64,000 nucleotides of DNA from positions 1-64,000 of the forward strand of contig NZ_JABEQM010000003.1 of NCBI RefSeq assembly GCF_014174155.1, read 5' to 3'. The translations under genes and the position numbers were made by a program. Positions 60,923 to 64,000 of the stretch are shown one piece after another. Below the pieces are notes generated by a model, which searched no databases, was not told the DNA's origin, and worked only from the letters and a program-made list of their open reading frames with translations. This DNA is from Gluconacetobacter tumulisoli. GTDB taxonomy: Bacteria; Pseudomonadota; Alphaproteobacteria; Acetobacterales; Acetobacteraceae. The stretch's first letter is position 1. Every line of letters begins with the position of its first letter.

Positions 60923-62512
60923 ATGTCGAAAATCAGAAGCGCTTCCGATGCCGTCGCATTCATAAAAAATGGTGCGATCGTCGCGGTCAATTCGTCGAGT
61001 GGCCTGTGCTGTCCGGATGCGGTCCTGGCCGCACTTGGTGCACGCTTCAGGGAGGAGGGATCCCCGCGCGGATTGACGATGATCCATCCCATTGCCGCCG
61101 GAGACATGTTCGGGACAAAAGGGGTCGATCACCTGGCGCAAGCGGGACTGATTTCAACCATCATCGGCGGCTCCTATCCATCGGGGCCATCTTCCGCCGA
61201 ACCCCCGCTAATCTGGCAAATGCTCGGCCGAAACGAAATCTCGGCCTATAATGTTCCAAGCGGCATCGTGTTCGATATCTTGCGGGAAGGTGCTGCGATG
61301 CGTCCCGGCGTGCTCACCAAGGTCGGGCTTGATACGTTCGTGGATCCGGCCCAGGAAGGCTGCGCGATGAATGCCGCGGCGCGCGAGAAGCCTCTCGTCA
61401 GGAAGGTGGAGTTCGCGGGTGAGGAGTGGCTTTATTTTCCGTCCATCCGACCCGATGTCGCCATCATTCGCGCCAGCGCCGCCGACGAACGGGGCAACCT
61501 GACATTCGAGCATGAGGGCGCCTATCTGGGCGCCATGGAACTTGCGTTGGCCGGCCACAATAGCGGGGGGATCGTGATCGCGCAGGTCCAGAGCATTGCA
61601 CAGGCGGGAACGCTGCGTCCCCATGACGTGCGTGTGCCCGGCATGCTCGTCGACTACATCGTCGAGGCGCCGGAGCAGTTCCAGACGACGGCGACGCCCT
61701 ACGATCCGGCGATTTCCGGTGAAATCTTCCGCCCGCTGGACAGTTTCGAGATTCCCGAGTTCGGGGTCGCCAAGATCATGGCGCGACGCGTCGCCCGGGA
61801 ACTCCAGGCCGGCTGGGCCGTCAATATCGGTTTCGGCATTTCTGCGAACGTGCCGCGTATCCTGCTGGAGGAAGGGCGGCATGGCGAGGTGACCTGGGTT
61901 ATCGAGCAGGGCGCGGTGGGGGGAGTTCCTCTTCTCGACTTCAAATTCGGCTGTTCAGCGAACGCGGAAGCGATTGTCGCATCGCCGCATCAGTTCGCCT
62001 ATTTCCAGGCGGCGGGCTTCGATGCCTCGCTTCTGTCATTTTTGCAGATTGACAGGAACGGTTCGGTCAATGTTTCGAAACTTTCCGCCCGGCCGCATGT
62101 GACCGCCGGCGCGGGTGGATTTGTGGACATCACCTCCCGCGCGCGCAAGATCATCTTTTCCGGATATTTCAATGCCGGCGCGAAGTTCAGCATAGCGGAC
62201 GGAAAACTGATCATCGAGCGGGAAGGGCGGATCGCCAAGATCGTCGACCAGGTAGAGCAGGTTTCCTTTTCGGGCCGGCGCGCTGTCGAGCAGGGGCAGG
62301 ACGTGACTTACGTCACCGAACGCTGTGTCATGAAGCTGACGCCTGCCGGCCTGGTGGTGACGGAAATCGCGCCGGGGATCGACCTGCGGAAAGATGTCCT
62401 GGAACAGGCGGAAACACCCCTGCATGTTTCGCCGGATCTGCGGATCATGGATGAAGATCTGTTTTATCCGGAAGTATCCTCAGCGTGCAAAGAAAAGAGG
62501 GTTGCATCATGA
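60923..62512 (+). CDS. Acyl-CoA:acetate/propionate CoA-transferase (YdiF-like)
   Basis: Protein of 529 aa with both CoA-transferase halves in one chain. The first half holds IPV-like GGSYPSGPSSAEPP and GVLTKVGLDTFVDP; the second has the active-site glutamate in VIEQGAVGGVPL and ends in LTPAGLVVTEIAPGIDL. It moves CoA between short-chain acids. GGGAGGA seven bases before the ATG at 60923 decides the start over one 13 codons upstream. It overlaps the enoyl-CoA hydratase gene by four bases. Confidence 0.9.
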   Translation: MSKIRSASDAVAFIKNGAIVAVNSSSGLCCPDAVLAALGARFREEGSPRGLTMIHPIAAGDMFGTKGVDHLAQAGLISTIIGGSYPSGPSSAEPPLIWQMLGRNEISAYNVPSGIVFDILREGAAMRPGVLTKVGLDTFVDPAQEGCAMNAAAREKPLVRKVEFAGEEWLYFPSIRPDVAIIRASAADERGNLTFEHEGAYLGAMELALAGHNSGGIVIAQVQSIAQAGTLRPHDVRVPGMLVDYIVEAPEQFQTTATPYDPAISGEIFRPLDSFEIPEFGVAKIMARRVARELQAGWAVNIGFGISANVPRILLEEGRHGEVTWVIEQGAVGGVPLLDFKFGCSANAEAIVASPHQFAYFQAAGFDASLLSFLQIDRNGSVNVSKLSARPHVTAGAGGFVDITSRARKIIFSGYFNAGAKFSIADGKLIIEREGRIAKIVDQVEQVSFSGRRAVEQGQDVTYVTERCVMKLTPAGLVVTEIAPGIDLRKDVLEQAETPLHVSPDLRIMDEDLFYPEVSSACKEKRVAS

Positions 62513-63297
62513 CTGCCCCCGAGGATCGACGCATTCATCTCTCATTTGAAGATGAGACGGTCGTGATACGCATTGATCGGCCGAATAAGCTTAACGCGCT
62601 CGACGACGTGGCGATACGGGATCTCGCCGCCGCATGCCGCGAGATAGAAGGCAACCCGGAGGTGCGCGTCGCCATTCTGGTCGGTTCCGGAGAAAAGGCC
62701 TTCTGCTCGGGTGGCGACATTGCCGCCTGGAGCGAACTTTCGGCCGTCGCATTCGGGCGTAGCTGGATTCGACAAGGTCACGATGCCTTCGACGCGCTGG
62801 CGCGCCTTCGCCAACCGCTGATTGCGGTGCTGAACGGCCACGCCTTCGGCGGAGGACTGGAGCTCGCAGCCGTCGCCGATCTTCGCGTCATGGAGAGGCA
62901 CGCCCGTGTCGGTTTTCCCGAGACGGGGTTGGGCGTCATACCGGGATGGTCGGGGACGCAACGTGCCGTACGCCGGTTCGGGGCGTCCGTGGTCCGGAGG
63001 ATGGCATTGTTCGGCGAAATCCTCGATGCGGAGCAGGCATTGACCGCGGGGATCGCCGATATTGTCGTCGAGACAGGCGCGGGGATTGCAAAGGCACATG
63101 AGTTGGGCGCGGCTGTTCGATCACGTGCACCGGTGGCGACGGAACTTGTGAAGATGCTCATCAACGCCGCCGAAGGCGAAGAGTGCGAGCGCGTTCCCGA
63201 AATCGCCGCGGGCATGTGTGCTGCATTCACCGCAGACCTGGCCGAGGGGGTTGCCGCCTTTCGCGGCAAGCGAAAGCCGACGTTCAAAGGGGCCTGA
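62509..63297 (+). CDS. Enoyl-CoA hydratase/isomerase family protein
   Basis: Protein of 262 aa with the crotonase oxyanion loops (GEKAFCSGGDIAAW; LNGHAFGGGLELA) and the catalytic glutamate region FPETGLGVIPGWSGTQ. It hydrates or rearranges acyl-CoA double bonds. The ATG overlaps the CoA-transferase stop (ATGA); a start eight codons earlier is open but lies inside that gene. Part of a short acyl-CoA degradation unit with the acyl-CoA dehydrogenase that follows. Confidence 0.9.
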   Translation: MTAPEDRRIHLSFEDETVVIRIDRPNKLNALDDVAIRDLAAACREIEGNPEVRVAILVGSGEKAFCSGGDIAAWSELSAVAFGRSWIRQGHDAFDALARLRQPLIAVLNGHAFGGGLELAAVADLRVMERHARVGFPETGLGVIPGWSGTQRAVRRFGASVVRRMALFGEILDAEQALTAGIADIVVETGAGIAKAHELGAAVRSRAPVATELVKMLINAAEGEECERVPEIAAGMCAAFTADLAEGVAAFRGKRKPTFKGA

Positions 63298-63445
63298 CAC
63301 ACAAGCCGGGATGGGAACCTTTTCCGAAAGGGCAGCGGATATGACGGCAGGCGGATAGGACCGGTTTTCGCTGTCCGGGCGGGGAGTTCGTGGAACCTGT
63401 CGATTATAGCCATGTTCTTGACAACGAACGCTCCAACCAAATTTA

Positions 63446-63461
63446 GTATCTAACTAGATAC
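63446..63461. promoter_or_regulatory. Palindrome before the acyl-CoA dehydrogenase gene
   Basis: GTATCTA-AC-TAGATAC, 7-bp perfect arms with a 2-base centre, 18 bases before the ATG. It looks like a TetR-type operator; the half GTATCT recurs upstream of the TetR gene at 60158-60153 on the minus strand. Confidence 0.55.
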
Positions 63462-63479
63462 ATACATATTGAGGGAATC

Positions 63480-64000
63480 ATGTTTCTCAGTGATATCCAT
63501 GAGCAGGTCCGCGAGACGGCACGGCAGTTCGCCGACGAGGTGATCCGACCGGTCGCGGTGGAACTCGACGAGCAGGAGCGCTTTCCCGCCGAAATCTACA
63601 AGGAAATGGGCGCGCTCGGCCTCTTCGGTATCGGCGTGCCGGAGGAAATGGGGGGGCCGGGCCTGGATACGCTCGCCTATTCCGTCGTGATGGAGGAATT
63701 GTCGCGGGGCTATGCCTCGGTCGCCGACCAGTGCGGCCTCGTCGAATTGATCACGACGCTGCTGGTGCGTCATGGCACGCAGGAGCAGCGCACGCGGTTT
63801 CTGTCGACGATCATGACGGCCGAAACCCGGGTCGCTTACTGCCTGACCGAACCGGAGGCCGGCAGCGACCTGTCCGGCCTGCGGACATTTGCCGAGCGGA
63901 ACGGGACCGGCTGGAAGCTGAATGGCGGCAAGATCTGGATTCACAATGCGCCCGTCGCCGATGTCGGGTTTGTCCTGGCGCGGACGGACAAAAATGCCGG
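63480..64000 (+). CDS. Acyl-CoA dehydrogenase, partial at window end
   Basis: At least 173 codons, open to the end of the window. The N-terminal acyl-CoA dehydrogenase domain is clear: FADEVIRPVAVELDEQERFP, GIGVPEEMGGPGLDTLAYSV, then the FAD-binding middle domain with YCLTEPEAGSDLSGL and GWKLNGGKIWIHNA. It oxidises acyl-CoA to enoyl-CoA with an FAD cofactor. GAGGGA precedes the ATG at 63480. It follows the enoyl-CoA hydratase by 182 bases, behind a palindrome. Confidence 0.92.
   Translation, partial: MFLSDIHEQVRETARQFADEVIRPVAVELDEQERFPAEIYKEMGALGLFGIGVPEEMGGPGLDTLAYSVVMEELSRGYASVADQCGLVELITTLLVRHGTQEQRTRFLSTIMTAETRVAYCLTEPEAGSDLSGLRTFAERNGTGWKLNGGKIWIHNAPVADVGFVLARTDKNA

Noticed and set aside
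63450-63944. Minus-strand frame of 164 residues at the right edge
   Set aside because: The plus strand here encodes an unmistakable acyl-CoA dehydrogenase that is cut by the window end.
1-64000. Prophage, plasmid origin, tRNA or CRISPR signals
   Set aside because: No integrase, replication gene, cloverleaf-like tRNA end or regular repeat array was seen.

Overview
The window looks like chromosomal DNA of an acetic acid bacterium or close relative (Acetobacteraceae, Alphaproteobacteria). This is inferred from high GC coding sequence, a membrane-bound PQQ dehydrogenase of the glucose/quinate/shikimate family, STN-type TonB receptors run by an ECF sigma/FecR pair, many short-chain dehydrogenases (SDRs) and paired Ohr/OhrR genes. 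No rRNA, tRNA, CRISPR array or intact insertion sequence was recognised. The last gene runs off the right edge.

Layout. 1-6.5 kb: an SDR, a Gfo/Idh oxidoreductase, a frameshifted MFS relic, a DUF4142 protein with a four-helix-like membrane protein and a 23-residue hydrophobic peptide, a cysteine hydrolase and a PepSY-protein relic. 6.6-11.4 kb: the large helicase Lhr, with an IS5-type transposase relic directly upstream. 11.6-21.7 kb: a redox and detoxification block. It has SDRs with TetR regulators, a MAPEG protein, two Ohr peroxidases each with an OhrR regulator and similar N4-spaced palindromes, then DUF1097, DUF6130, a secreted alpha/beta hydrolase and a secreted redoxin. 21.9-28.8 kb: ECF sigma, FecR, TonB receptor, exported metallophosphoesterase and a PiT phosphate transporter, which together suggest uptake of a phosphorylated compound. 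29-31 kb: an encapsulin shell with a DyP peroxidase cargo that carries a clear C-terminal targeting peptide. 31-35.7 kb: a YtcA/HlyD/FUSC/TolC efflux operon. 36-38.6 kb: relics of a purine nucleoside permease, then an ABC permease and ATPase with no binding protein nearby.

38.6-50.9 kb is the most unusual part. Overlapping pxpB-pxpC-pxpA genes point one way. Overlapping SDR, accB, accC and a second carrier-like protein that lacks the biotinyl lysine point the other way. Together they supply, as separate chains, the biotin carboxylase, carboxyltransferase and biotin carrier parts known from urea carboxylase, with a LamB/YcsF hydrolase. Around them lie an EamA exporter, an MFS transporter, an aminotransferase, an aspartase/fumarase-type lyase and a LysR regulator. 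I read this as a catabolic or salvage unit for an amide-, lactam- or amino-acid-like compound; the substrate is unknown.

51-60 kb: a second TonB receptor, then a PQQ dehydrogenase, an outer-membrane channel-like protein and a GAF-Fis regulator without an AAA+ domain. 59-64 kb: a TetR regulator, a CoA transferase, an enoyl-CoA hydratase and the start of an acyl-CoA dehydrogenase, which suggests acyl-CoA breakdown. All identifications rest on reading motifs by eye; no database search was run.
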